Source of the DNA: Rhineura floridana
Lineage: Eukaryota; Chordata; Lepidosauria; Squamata; Rhineuridae
Reading direction: 5' to 3'
Assembly: GCF_030035675.1 (NCBI RefSeq)
Contig: NC_084487.1
Location: forward strand, 68,471,486-68,535,485
Length of the DNA: 64,000 bases
Below are positions 1-11,439 of the stretch, piece by piece. The notes below the pieces were generated by a model. It had not been told where the DNA came from. It searched no databases and saw nothing but the letters and a program-made list of their open reading frames with translations. How positions within the stretch are numbered: the first letter of the stretch is position 1; every line of letters starts with the position of its first letter. The position numbers and the translations under genes were made by a program.

Positions 1-1223
1 GTGCTGCTAACCAATGTTTCTGTCACTTTGGAAAGTAATTGCTGAACAAGTTTTCCTTATCATTCAGACCTATAATGTATTAAACCTTTTTTTCTGGAGC
101 AAAATAACTCCCCTTATGTTAAATGTACTCACTGAAACCTAGATAAATGTCCAGATCCTTTGAGGATGTACCCATGTAGGATTTATTCCACATAAGATGA
201 GTAAAAACAAACCCCAAAACCAAACAAAAACCACAGCAGTACCCTGAGGCCAATGTCAGTGATTCATTTAACTCTTGAAATACATAGATTAGCTGTGTCA
301 GTAATCTTTCTAATGGTGCATATATTTTTTTGTTCACCGAAATATAAACTTAACAGCACAACAATGTTAATCTTGTCACATTTAATGCAGAATATTACTA
401 ATTCAGTCTAAGCCACAGCTTTTAACTCTCAATTTGAGTATGCCACAGGTAAATAAAGATACAAGTATTTAATATGAATATCATCGTAAGTCTCTGTTCA
501 ACACAGCTAAACACTGGTTGTAATAATTCTGATAAAACTTGTTTTAAAGCATACGCACTTGAGCCCAGCAGTTGGAACAGTAGGAGAAGCAGGTGCACTT
601 GTAATCTTTTGCTGCCAAGCAGTTTCTTCTTATCAAGGCTCTCAAATTAATAATCTCATGTGACAGCTAAAAATAATCTGATGGAAATGTAGCATGCTGT
701 GAGCAAAGCTCTGCCAGTGCAGGTGGAGGTGCTCTCTTAAAAGTTTACAGTATTTTATTAGGGAAATGGAGAATGTGGCATGATTAATGTTGTAAGTGAG
801 AAACTAAGTTGTTGATTTTTTTATTTTAGTTGCTGCTAAAATAGGTTGTAGATGAGGAAATCAAGAATAAGAACGTTTGGAGAAACTGCTTCTCTTTGGT
901 ACTTGATAATGGAAATTATTTCAGCACAATTGTGAGAAAAGATAACAGTGTCAAAGTCAAATCATGTTCATGACAGAATTCAAATGTGAGCCCCTGAACT
1001 TTTTTTAAACAACATAATGACATTATATTCAGTTTTCTGAAGCACATAAAATGAAGGCAATGTTCTAGAATAATATTTTCATTATGATAAGACAATATGT
1101 TTACAGCAGCTGAGCACAAATGAGTCCTAAATTACATGTTAAAACTCAAGGATATTCAGATTTAACAATTGCTCTACAGATCTTAGGTTAATCATTTGAT
1201 TGATGCACAACTACAATGATGAA
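1..1223. other. unassigned AT-rich intergenic stretch
   Basis: No coding exon, RNA gene or repeat family was recognised. Open frames are short, low in complexity and lack splice context. By position it is distal upstream sequence of the ZDHHC17 promoter. Confidence 0.5.
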
Positions 1224-1231
1224 TTTGTACC

Positions 1232-1627
1232 CGGGGTGTAGGTGTCTGGGGTCGCAGGGTCATAGACCTGTTTCTTTTTTGGGAGCAGGGTCCCAGCCAG
1301 GTCCCTATGTATGAGCTAATGAGCATGAAAGGAGAGCATGTTAGCCACTGAGAAGGGCCCTTGTCCTTTCACGCTGATTGAAACCAACCTGCGTGAAAGG
1401 AAGTGAGTCAGACACTAAGAAGACTCTTCTCAGTAGCCAACACATAGCCTCCCTTTTCATGCTGATTGGCTCGTAGGGGCACCTGTTGTAATAGAGTATG
1501 GACTTGGTAGATGACAGCGAGAGGAAAGGAGACAAGGGAAAATGGAAAAGGGGGTGTGGCTGTGAGGGAGTGTGGTGTGACTATCATGAAGGGACCTTGC
1601 ACTTCTGAATTTGCCACTACACTACTG
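1232..1627 (-). mobile_element. hAT-type miniature element, copy 1 (CAGNGGTGTAG ends)
   Basis: This 396-bp non-autonomous element is the reverse complement of the copy at 55,168-55,564. Shared blocks include TTGGGAGCAGGGTCC and the segments around GCTGATTGGCT. Its right end reads CCACTACACTACTG, the complement of the other copy's left end. An 8-bp near-perfect target duplication, TTTGTACC/TTTGTACT, lies at 1224-1231 and 1628-1635. CAG-type ends and 8-bp duplications are the hAT signature. It contains no transposase reading frame. Confidence 0.75.
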
Positions 1628-1635
1628 TTTGTACT

Positions 1636-4401
1636 CTTCCCTAATCTTGTGAAATTGTTTCAGAAATTTTTAGCGTACCAAGCTGGCATACCCTAGTAGT
1701 GAGATTTATATTATATATAATGGTGGCAATATTAAGGTCCCTGTTCAGCACAAACAAAAGAATTGTGCACACCTGTTTGTATTGAATTGAGAAATCCTTG
1801 ATGTGTACTATTGTGCAATTCCTGGGTGGACACAACTGTTAAAAAGGTCCATGCACTGCTCAGCTGATTCCTGCATGCATGCCCCACTTGTGCAAAATTA
1901 ATACATTTGAATCAACAAACTGGACAGGTGGGGACAAAAGGAGATGGCTGTCCTGCCCGAAGTTGAGAGACTCAGACTCGACAGTGGTGTTTTCTCATTT
2001 TATTAAAGTAATAGACAGTTGCAATGCAGAGCGCCTCATGAAACTAGCTACTCTTTCAAGGAACTTGAGTTTCTCTCTAGCACTAGCTAAGCATGACTTT
2101 GTGACTACAGACATTGACTCAGCCACTGGGTCGCCCGAGTCTGCTTAAGTAGGTTGGGAGTGTGTGCGCAAACAGAGGCTCCTTAGTGGAGTCTGTTGAA
2201 TTTCCTGTTTCACACATCTTTGAGAGTGGGGCAAAGGTGGAGCCTCAGCCAGTCTTTCGTCTTCCCTTCTGATGGAGGGGGGCTGCTAACTGACAGTGCA
2301 GGCATGGGAAGTGGAGGTGCTCCCAGCTGGTAAGTGTCTAACAGGCCTGCAGGGGCTGTGGAGTCCAAAACGGGTTGGGGCGCTCTCTGCTGCTAGCCCC
2401 CTCCCCAAGTGATTCATCCCAGTCCATGTCCTTATCTTGTGACTTGCCCCCGCCTGTCCACCCTCGCTCAGTGGGGGTTACAACAATGGCTACTGGTATG
2501 GAAGGGAACAAGTCTTCGGCTGCAAACGTGTGTGTGGATTGATGAGGTCGTATTCGAACGAAGAAAATATGGATTCCAAGCAAGATACAGAGCAAATGTG
2601 GATACTTCCTTGGTCCCAGCTCTTAGACCTAAGAGCCCCAGCTCATCATAGGGTATGACAGAGGACATTGTCTCCCTTCCCCCTTCCTCCTACCATTAAC
2701 CATACTCAAAACCTTCTATAGAGCTAGGCTTCTGCTTCTCTGACCTTCATCCTCCTCTGGCTTATAAAGTATAAAGACAATCCTTCTGGTTGTGTTCTTT
2801 GAACCGCACCCAACTTCATTACATCTGGGCTTAATTCCCAACTGCTGGTGTGAATGGGAAGGCAAGCAACCTCAGCAGCTCCTATAGCCTCATCATAAAT
2901 ACTATTAGCAACTAAACAAAATAACTGAAATAGAAGTTACACCCCCACCATATATTTAACATTATTTTGTGAGAGGTTTTTTAAAATAAAAATGTGTTAA
3001 GGTTATAGCCCACAAACTCATACCATTAGTGCAAGAACTAGATTTGGGAACACAGGAAGAGGGAGAGGAGGTCCCATTGCACAGGCGGAAGTCTGTTTTT
3101 TGAATTGACATTTTTTCAAAACAAATGTTTCAAATAAACAATGAGTAAGGGTTAGACCAGTTATTTTTTTTACCTTCATCAATACTAACCAGGTTTTGCT
3201 AACCACTTTACTTCATGACTAAGAAGGACCCTGTGAATAGTATTGTTGGTGATTGATCAAAAAAGGGAAGGACTAGCATTTGAGGGAAAGGTTAAAGGAT
3301 GGGGAAGAGTCAGCCACCTGTTGATCTCTTTGCCATGGTTAAGAGAGAAGTTGTGTCGCATCTGCACTGACTTAGTACATTATTCTGTCAGTGGTATTCA
3401 GTTTCTGCTAGGAAGGAATTACAAGGTTTGTGAGTTGCTCACTAGCCCACAGCTACATATTTTCAGGGGCACGCTGGATCAAAGGTTATTCAGATTATTC
3501 ATTTGTCTAAAATGTACTCAGTTTCCTCAAGTAAAGGCCTAGAGGTATGACTGTTCCTTCTGTGAAAGAAGTCCCCAGTTCAGTTCAAGAGAATCCCATG
3601 TTCTCAGAGAAAGGGATATTGTACCTTTAGAAAATGTTGGGCTACCAAGAGCTACTCATCCTAAAGCGAGAGCTTCATTTTCAGAGGCAATATGCTGCTG
3701 AATATCAGATACTGGGGGATATAATCTTAGGGAATAAGCATATCCATAATGCACTGCTTATGAGCTTTCCATGAACATGTGTTTCTAAAAATGGCTAGTC
3801 AAAGTAGTGGACTAGATGGCTCCTTATTCTGATTTAGTAAGGCAGTTCTTGTGTTTTCTTGTTTGCCATTATCTTGTAGCATGTTTAGCATGTCCACACC
3901 TTCTTCATGTGGTGAAGAAGAAAAGTAGAATGCTTTGTGCTGAGCTCTGAAATATGAGAAGAATTTAACATGTTTTGGGAAACAATTTTTGTTTAAGCAG
4001 CCATTTTGCTTGGGTTAATGGGGTAAAGCTTATGAGTTTGTCTCTCAGCTGTGGGAGTCAAAGCAGCATGCTGTGCAACTGAGCAGTCATGAGACAGTAA
4101 GTTAGGCATTGTTTCTTTTTTTGCTCAAACATTTATTCGGTAGATGATTTGGCCTGAAAATAAATGTTTTTATGTTACTACAAGCCTCCTAGTCTCTCTG
4201 CTTATTGTGAGAGCGGCTGCATCCTGGGCTTGTTATGAAGCTGCAGTTTGCTGCCTAGCCAAAAAGATGTAAATGTCTTCATGGAATTTCTCTTTGCTAT
4301 TTGGTTGTTAATTGACTATATTTATCAGCATACAAATCCTGCTCTCTTCCAGGTATTGACTGCAAAGTAGAGCTCCTTGCTTTGGGGTATCAAGAATGGA
4401 T
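1636..4401. other. unassigned intergenic stretch
   Basis: About 1,880-2,680 is more GC-rich and contains an 89-codon open frame (1879-2148) that I do not recognise. A polyadenylation-like ATTAAA and blocks of CT-rich sequence suggest an old repeat, but no ends or partner copy were found. The remainder is AT-rich with no recognisable feature. Confidence 0.4.
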
Positions 4402-4409
4402 GACATATA

Positions 4410-5680
4410 CAGGGCTGTGGAGTCGGTACACCAAACCTTTGACTCCGATTCCTCTATTTTTCTACTCTCCGACTCCTTCATAAATGGCAAATGTATATTA
4501 ACTAGTAATAACAAATTTACTGTAGTAAAATGGTAGCACAAGGCATTTCATCACCACCACATGAATCATCAGGCTAGATTGATAGAACACAAAATACATT
4601 TATTTGATTAAAATTTCTGAACAAGAAAACTTTCCTAAATTCCTATGAAAGTGAATGCAACAAACTATGCATTTAATAATTTAAAAAAAAGGTTTCTAAC
4701 AGAAACATAAGATATACCTTAAAACTAAAGAATATATAAAATTATGACTAACAGAACACAATAACAAGCTGTCCTCTATTTACAAACTTTTAATAATTAC
4801 ATTACCAAATGCTTTCCTATAATTTCTTTAATAAACATATGTACAAAACTAGGTCTAATAGACCACAAAATTATTTATTTGAGCAAAGAATCTGAACAAA
4901 AAAATGCTGTGAGATGAAAATATGCAAGACACTGTTACGCACTTAATATTTTTAATAAATCTATGAAGAATTTGTCCTCAGAAAAAGAATCGCCTCAGTC
5001 AGATCCTCCTTCATGGATGCCCTCAAATCTGATCTAATTATTCTAAGAGCAGAGAACAACCTCTCAACATTAACTTGGGTCGGCGGCAAAGCAGTAACCA
5101 CCAGGGCAACATCTCTGACAATTTCAGGATATAAGGGAATGGCTTCTTGCACTGTTAGTTTTGAACGATCAAATTTTTCTACTTCTTTTAGTGCAAGTGA
5201 GAAATTTTGCTGAAATTTACTCAGTTTGTTTTGCGTGGGTTCGGAGGAATCCTTTTCTATGAGGCGATGCTTTGCACGCTCCTTGTGATCCAAACATTTT
5301 TCAAAATCAAATTAATCCTCATTTGATGAGGCTGAAGACATGGCAACACTAACTTCTTCTTCCTCCTGACATTTCTGTAACCCATTCATCCTAACTGCTA
5401 CCTCACACAGAGCATCTTTCCCTTTAGTCAGCTGTTCATCATCCAGCAGAATCCGGTGTATTGGGTCTACATAAATAGCTGCCAAAAGAATCTTGGGGAG
5501 GGGCGTTGAAGCCATGCCAGGTCTTCCCCAGCATGACCGCAAAGGCCCGCCATTGCCAGAGCTCTTGGGTCTGACAATGGTGGGAATTGTTATATTATAA
5601 GTTTTTATTTTGAAGTCGGAGTCGGTACATTTCTACTGACTCTGACTCCACCCAAAATTGCTTCTGACTCCACAGCCCTG
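4410..5680 (-). mobile_element. hAT DNA transposon copy A (CAGGGCTGTGGAGTCGG ends)
   Basis: The element is 1271 bp long, bounded by CAGGGCTGTGGAGTCGG on the left and its complement ending CCACAGCCCTG on the right. A perfect 8-bp target duplication GACATATA lies at 4402-4409 and 5681-5688. Its terminal regions are built from GACTCC/GGAGTC hexamers, like the copies at 16.6 and 40.7 kb. It keeps the C-terminal half of the transposase on the minus strand. The N-terminal zinc-finger portion seen in the other two copies is absent, so this is an internally deleted copy. Confidence 0.92.
4961..5542 (-). pseudogene. hAT transposase, C-terminal part
   Basis: The minus strand encodes the C-terminal dimerisation region of a hAT transposase. 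The motif VNVERLFSALRIIRSDLRA followed by EAILFLRTN is the family's hATC block; there the protein dimerises and completes the catalytic core. The preceding part (5312-5542) contains PKILLAAIYVDPIHR and is in the same frame, separated from the C-terminal part only by an in-frame TAA at 5312-5314. Typical hAT transposases have 600 or more residues and about 190 remain here. The RNase-H-like catalytic portion and the BED finger are missing, so the copy cannot be active by itself. It lies wholly inside hAT copy A. Confidence 0.88.
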
Positions 5681-5688
5681 GACATATA

Positions 5689-6071
5689 TACATAGAATTT
5701 CCTTGCACATAGTTAATAGCATATGGGATTCCTTTTTGGATTGCCACAAAGCATGACTTACTGCCCAATTGACACATGACAATTTTTTGTTCTTACATTT
5801 TTGCTTTCCTGGATAAAACAGAAGGCTTGATTTTCAATAATTGCAAAGAAGCCCAAGGCATCTTAATTATTAGACTCTCCAATCGTTTATGTACCATCCA
5901 AAGGTGTGATACATTATTATTAAAAGTTCTTGTATATAGCCTTTATTTCTTTTTGATTTATTTGTTATTGTAAACAATGAAAAAATCTTACTGATAAAAT
6001 ACAATAGCTTCCTTGCTCATTTAGCAATCGATTCCTTCCTATCACAGGAGTGGATGTTCCACATGAAGCCC
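5689..6071. other. unassigned spacer before the PSTK retrocopy
   Basis: AT-rich sequence with no recognisable gene or repeat. Its last ~70 bases may be 5' untranslated sequence of the PSTK retrocopy, but the retrocopy's 5' junction cannot be fixed from this sequence alone. Confidence 0.4.
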
Positions 6072-7128
6072 ATGGCTGAACAGCACGGAATGCCGGAGGC
6101 CACCAGCTTGGCCTGTGCGTGCTTTGTGGTTTACCAGCAGCGGGTAAAACGACGATGGCGCAGGCGCTGAGCCAGTTCCTAAGGAAGTGCAAAGAGTGGC
6201 AGTGCGTTCTTCTCACTTACGACGATCTCATACCTCGAAAGAAAGCTCAGGACAGGAGAGAAAGCAGTCATTGATGTCATGCTGGAGATTGTACCGTCAG
6301 GAATTATTGTTGTATCTTGAACGCATCCTTCAGGCTTTTACTAAAGGATGCCATTATTCTCCTCCTCCCAACAGAACTCAAACAACATGGAAAAAGTTTG
6401 CCTGGTATTTGAAAGAACAAGGATTAATATCTCCAGGAGCACAAACAGAAGACTCTGCATCTTGTCAATATTTGATAGACTTTAATCCTCTCAGACCAAA
6501 ATATATTATTTTAGATGATAACTTTTATTATCGGAGTATGAGATATGAAGTGTACTAGTTAGCTCGCCAGTATACACTGGGCTTCTGTCAGTTGTTCCTA
6601 GACTGTCAGGCTGATGTTTGTTTAGAGAGAAATGGTCGGAGAAAACAACCGTTACCTGAAGAAACCATATAGGCAATGGTACAAAAAACTGAAATTCCAA
6701 ATCCAGAGAAATACTCATGGGAACAGAACAGTCTCATTCTGAAGAGTGGAGAGTGTTCATTAGAAGATAATCTTCAGGTGCTCTGTTTGTTATCTACTGC
6801 TTTGGAAAATCCAGTGAAACCTCTGGACGAGAATACAGACAAAAAGGAAATTGATCGAGCTATTTGTGCAGCTAGTATTCTTCATCAAGCTGACCAGGCT
6901 ATCAGGCGAGCTGTCTCTCAAACCATGAAAGATGTTAAAGGCAATAACCTTACCCCAAATGAGATGAAGAGCTTGGCAGACGAACTAAATAAGCTGAAAG
7001 TAGAATTGTTGGAAGATTTAAGATACAAGTCTAATGAGAAAAATAACCAATCGGATATAAATATAACTTCTTCATTCAGCCAACAGGCACATGACATTGT
7101 TAAGAAGTATTTAAGGAAGGAGTCTTAG
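6072..7128 (+). pseudogene. PSTK: processed pseudogene of PSTK (phosphoseryl-tRNA-Sec kinase)
   Basis: PSTK phosphorylates Ser-tRNA(Sec), the intermediate step of selenocysteine synthesis. Recognisable blocks in order are: the P-loop GLPAAGKTT (6128-6154); YDDLIP; the RQELLLYLERIL helix; PPNRTQTTW; LDDNFYYRSMRYEVY; LGFCQLFLDC; PNPEKYSWEQNSL; ALENPVKPL; AICAASILHQADQAIRR; and the tail DIVKKYLRKES with a TAG stop. The ~350-codon span matches full-length vertebrate PSTK (about 350 residues), yet there are no introns, so this is a retrocopy. It is disabled. The P-loop lies in a different frame from both the likely start (6072) and the bulk of the protein, and there are in-frame TAG codons at 6556-6558 and 6670-6672; the first replaces the Gln codon expected after YEVY. 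A short 3' UTR-like tail runs to the L2 insertion at about 7230. No functional role is expected. Confidence 0.93.
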
Positions 7129-7229
7129 CATTTTCTTTTGCTCAGTGAAGTGGCATCTCAGTTTGACAACACTAGATATTGCACTCTTGAGATTTGGCAT
7201 TTCCAATGCCAACCATCTGAAACAGGTCT

Positions 7230-8181
7230 GGCTTATAATATTTATTTATTTATTTATTTTATTTTATTTTATTTATAAACTGCCCATAGCGAGTAGCTCT
7301 CTGGGCGGTGAACAAAACAAGATTAAAATACAGTATTACAATACAATCAATAACAAACAGCAGCAAATTAAACGAAAAACATTAAATATAAATCATTGAA
7401 CATTAAAATGCCTGGGAGTATAGCCAGGTCTTAACCTGGCGCCTAAAAGAAAGTACCGTAGGCGCCAGGCGTATCTCCTCAGGTAGGCTGTTCCACAGTT
7501 CGGGGGCCACCACAGAAAAGGCCCTAGATCTAATAACAATCCTCCGGGCATCCTGGTGAGTTGGTACCCGGAGGAGGGCCTTGGATACTGAACGGGTAGG
7601 TTCATAGCGGGAGAGGCGTTCCACAAGGTATTGCGGTCCCACACCGTGTAAGGCTTTATAGGTCAAAACCAGCACCTTGAATCTGGCTCGGAAACAGATA
7701 GGCAGCCAGTGCAAACGGGCCAGGAGAGGTGTTATATGCGCGGACCAATGGGTCCTCATCAACAACCTGGCTGCCGCGTTTTGCACTAGTTGAAGTTTCC
7801 GAACGGTCTTCAAGGGCAGCCCTACGTAGAGCGCATTACAGTAGTCCAGTCTAGAAGTTACCAGAGCGTGAACAACTGAGGCGAGATCGTCACCGTCCAG
7901 ATAGGGGCGTAGTTGGGCTACTAAGCGAAGATGGTAAAACGCATTCCGTGCCACCGAGGCCACTTGAGCCTCAAGCAACAAGGAAGGGTCAAAAAGGACC
8001 CCCAAACTACGAACCTGTTCCTTCAAGGGGAGTGTAACCCCATCTAGAACAGGATGAACATCCACCATCTGGGCAGGTAAAGAGCTCACCAACAGTGTCT
8101 CAGTCTTGTCTGGATTGAGTTTCAGTTTATTAGCTCTCATCCAGTCCATTATCGCGGTCAGGCAACGGTTCAGCACATCAA
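7230..8181 (-). mobile_element. L2/CR1-group LINE, 5'-truncated
   Basis: A non-LTR retrotransposon fragment on the minus strand, with its T-rich 3' tail at the left. The 3' UTR contains a hairpin (CTGCCC ... GGGCGGT, 7278-7311). The open frame 7403-8176 codes 257 residues of the reverse transcriptase thumb and C-terminal region: [64 protein letters not shown] and [20 protein letters not shown]. The catalytic YADD part and endonuclease lie in the missing 5' portion. The retained frame is open to its natural end, so the copy is fairly young. It sits in the 3' tail of the PSTK retrocopy. Confidence 0.92.
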
Positions 8182-8229
8182 CAGCCTCAACTGACCAATA
8201 CTTGAAGAGACATGTTAGTAAGGAAACTT

Positions 8230-8400
8230 AAACGTAGACCATTTTTGTATTTAACTTTTGTAAATTGTATTTTGTAAATTGTATTGTTTTATTGTTGTAT
8301 TTTATATTGTATTTTTATATTTGTGTTTTTTGTAAGCTGCCTTGAAGGCCTTTGGCCGAAAGGTGGGGTATAAATAAATGATAATATAATAATAATATAA
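8230..8400 (+). mobile_element. LINE/SINE 3' end fragment
   Basis: A plus-strand 3' terminus reading TAAGCTGCCTTGAAGGCC, TTTGGCCGAAAGGTGGGG and then TATAAATAAATGATAAT. The same tail occurs inverted at about 49,120-49,170. This is the terminal hairpin of a severely 5'-truncated L2/CR1-group retroelement; no coding part remains. Confidence 0.7.
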
Positions 8401-9524
8401 TTTATGAAGTTTTACTGACTTAGATTTGTGATAGTATGAAGCTTTAACATCTAATATTTCAACAGTTATTTGCATTAAACATGCACTAGAAGCTGTACTG
8501 CATGCTAAAGCTGCAAATCTAGTAGTAATTTTGTCAGAAATCATTATTTTCTGACTGAAGCACTTTTACTCACATTGTTACTGGTTTCCTTAAAACAGTG
8601 TTATAGATTTGTTAGATATAACCACAGCTGCCAACAGATGGGTAGAAAGGGTAGGTTTCTAGCAGGCCCAGGGCCCATTTTTTTTAAAAAAAGCAAATTT
8701 CTCCCTGCTCTAGAAAGAAAACTAGATACCAAAATGTGAGCCATCCCTTCCCCACAATTTCTATAAAATGAGCTCATCTGCTGTTCCAAGGCCCTGCCCC
8801 TTCAGGTTTTAACCCAATGAGTGAGGTCAGAGCAGTGACTGAAAATTGGACACCAGCGAATCAAAAGCTGCTGTTTTCTCCTGTCTGGCTAGTGACTTGT
8901 GTCTTTGTAATCTTCTTTGATCATCAGGTACTATGAGTTATTTTCTATACATGAGTGGATGTCAGATAGGATATTCTCCATGCTAACATTTTCCAGAACG
9001 CACTTTCTATTTTTCTCTCTATTTTTCTAGTGTTGTCACATAGGAAATGAGTAAATCTTCCCACTCCCCTCTTTGTTGGTAGCTTCCCTGCAGATCCTTT
9101 CCCTGTTGCTTTTGCCCATAGATTTTTTTCTGATTCCCCCATGTCACTTGTGCCGTCTGGGTTGATCTCCTGCGAGGTCTGCTCTTGGGGAGGGGCCCTT
9201 CCTCTTCCTCTGACTTTGCCCAGAGTTATGAGTATTTTGCACTAATTTAAAATAAAATATGACAATAAAATGCTCCCTTGTGAGCAAGGCTATGGTTTCC
9301 ATCCCCCACCTTCTCCATTTGGTCCCCCCCACACCCAATAACCAGGGAAGCAAGCAGAGCCACATGTCCAGCTGTGGGCTCCAGCAGGAGTTAGCACACA
9401 CAAAAGTACTCTAAGCATGTGCAGCTTGACTGAACCCACCCACCCACAGCCTAACCTATCTCACAGGGTTGTTGGAAAGACTTCATACACACACTGGAGA
9501 TGTAAAAATACATACACTTCATAT
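8401..9524. other. unassigned stretch
   Basis: No gene or repeat family was recognised. Small T- and GT-rich patches and a C-rich patch near 9300-9340 are the only notable composition changes. Confidence 0.4.
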
Positions 9525-10202
9525 AATATTTATTTATTATTTATTTATTTAGTTGCATTTCTAAACCGCCCTATAGCTAGCAGCTCCCAGGGCGGTGTAC
9601 AACATGATAAAACCACAATATTTAAAATACAGCAAGTGTGTATTGCGCAAACAATATAAAACATTAAATAAACAAAGTAAAAGAAAACTAGAAATAAAAT
9701 AAGTAAGATTAAAAGCATAAAATACATTAAAATGCCTGGGTGAAGAGGTGGGTTTTTACCTGGTGCCGGAAAGATGACAGGGAAGGCGCCAGGCGTATCT
9801 CATCTGGGAGGGCATTCCATAATTCGGGGGCCACCACCGAAAAGGCCCTAGATCTTGTTACTGTTCTCCGGGCCTCTGTATGGGTTGGGACCCGGAGAAC
9901 GGCCTTAGACGTCGAATGGAGTGAACGGGTAGGAACATAGCGAGAGAGGCGTTCCATCAGATATTGCGGTCCAGTGCCGTTAAGGGCTTTATAGGTAAGG
10001 ACCAACACTTTGAATCTGGCCCGGAAACATATTGGAAGCCAGTGCAGTTGGGCCAGAATAGGTGTTATGTGGTCGAATTTCTTCATCCCAGTAAGAACTC
10101 TGGCCGCAGCATTCTGCACTAGCTGAAGTTTCCGAATCGTTTTCAAAGGTAACCCTACGTAGAGAGCATTACAGTAATCCAATCTAGAGGTTACCAGAGC
10201 AG
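9525..10202 (-). mobile_element. L2/CR1-group LINE, 5'-truncated
   Basis: The second minus-strand copy in the same orientation as that at 7.2-8.2 kb. The 3' hairpin AACCGCCC ... GGGCGGTGT lies at 9563-9600 after a (TTTA)n-like tail. The open frame 9727-10182 codes 151 residues of the C-terminal region: [49 protein letters not shown] and [20 protein letters not shown]. Truncation falls within the reverse transcriptase thumb region. Confidence 0.92.
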
Positions 10203-10729
10203 TAATAGTTTATTGTCAGGCATTGCAGAACATTTTTTTAAAAAAAACAGTAGTAATTTCCTGCCAAATAACAGCAGTGACACCTAAGTAAACCTGTCTA
10301 ATTGCTTAAAAAACAGGATTTTAAACATTTGTCTGAATGGGCAGTAGCAATGCAGGGGAGTCCCAGTGCAGGGGAGTGCTGAGGCTGTATTTCAGGAGTG
10401 GGGAAAATGGCTTGGCAGGGCAAATTGGACCCTCTGGTGGGTCAAGATTGCTCTGCAAGCTGGAGGTTCCCCACTCCTGCTGTATTTGATACAAAGGGTT
10501 TAGTAATTGGTAAACGTTTGTTTAGAGTTTATGGTTTTGTTGTCCTGGTATTTTTGTTTTGTAAGGATGAGTAGAACAAAAGTCAGTGTGTGAAAATCAG
10601 TGGGAACTATTTGCATAAGGTAAAGAGCCATGTTCATTTTCCAAGGCAAAGGCCAGTCTTCAGACAACTCTAGTGTTTCTTTAATTTAATATTAAATTGG
10701 AGTGGTTTATAAAATAGTTTGTAGGGGGC
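10203..10729. other. unassigned stretch between two LINE copies
   Basis: AT-rich sequence. A GCAGGGGAGT-type block near 10,353-10,376 and GGAGTGGGGAAAATGGC near 10,396 suggest an old hAT-derived fragment, but no paired ends were found. Confidence 0.3.
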
Positions 10730-11035
10730 CCCTCTTGGTAGTTCCTTCCCCACTCAGAAGTTCATCTGGTGGTGACCTAGGAAAGAACATTCTCTGTGGC
10801 AGCCCTAAAGTTATGGAATTCCCTCATATTGGTACATCTGGCACCTTCACTATACAGTTTTCAGCAAATACTAAAGATGCACCTCTTTAGTTTGGCTTTT
10901 GACACCTGAAATAGGTGTTTTTAGGATGTTCCCTATGCAGCAATTTGTTTTAATTGTTTAATACTGAATTTTAAATTGTAACTCACCCTGGAACCTGCTG
11001 GTGAAGGGTGGGTAACAAATTTAATAAATAATAAT
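10730..11035 (+). mobile_element. old L2/CR1-group LINE 3' end
   Basis: A degraded plus-strand LINE terminus. Codons resembling the conserved SVAPKLWN-SLP tail are detectable only in fragments around 10,790-10,830. It ends in ACCCTGGAACCTGCTGGTGA, then GGGTGGGTAACAAATTTAATAAATAATAATG, the standard 3' tail of this group. No useful frame remains. Confidence 0.6.
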
Positions 11036-11439
11036 GCTCCCAACCTACACTTCAGTGTATTGCTGAAATACTTTATATGATCTTTCACTTAATCTGCACA
11101 TATCAGGTGCAGAAAAGTCCCGCACTTTCCCTGTAGTGTGTATCTTGACTCGCTTGCATGACTTATCCGGGGCTTCTTGACTTTGGATGCTCCTCCACAA
11201 GCACCTTTCTGCAGTCTATCTTTTCTGTACTTATGGACCGCTGCAATCTGGTTGATGGGTGGGTAACCCTGATATTGTCCAGGGTTGGAGGGGACATGCG
11301 TGGCCTTTGGGTCCTCCCCAAAACTAAGATCGTAACTGGGATACATAAACACACCCGTGTGTGCAAATGAATGGGGCCCAGTGGAATCCCCACAAGCGGA
11401 CCTATAATCTGCCGGTGATATTTAGGGCTTCGGATTCCT
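11036..11439. other. upstream flank of the ZDHHC17 promoter
   Basis: GC content rises toward the CpG island. No recognisable repeat or exon. It may contain distal promoter elements, but none can be named with confidence. Confidence 0.4.

Noticed and set aside
1879-2148. 89-codon open frame as a gene
   Set aside because: No recognisable domain, splice context or homology; the start is arbitrary.
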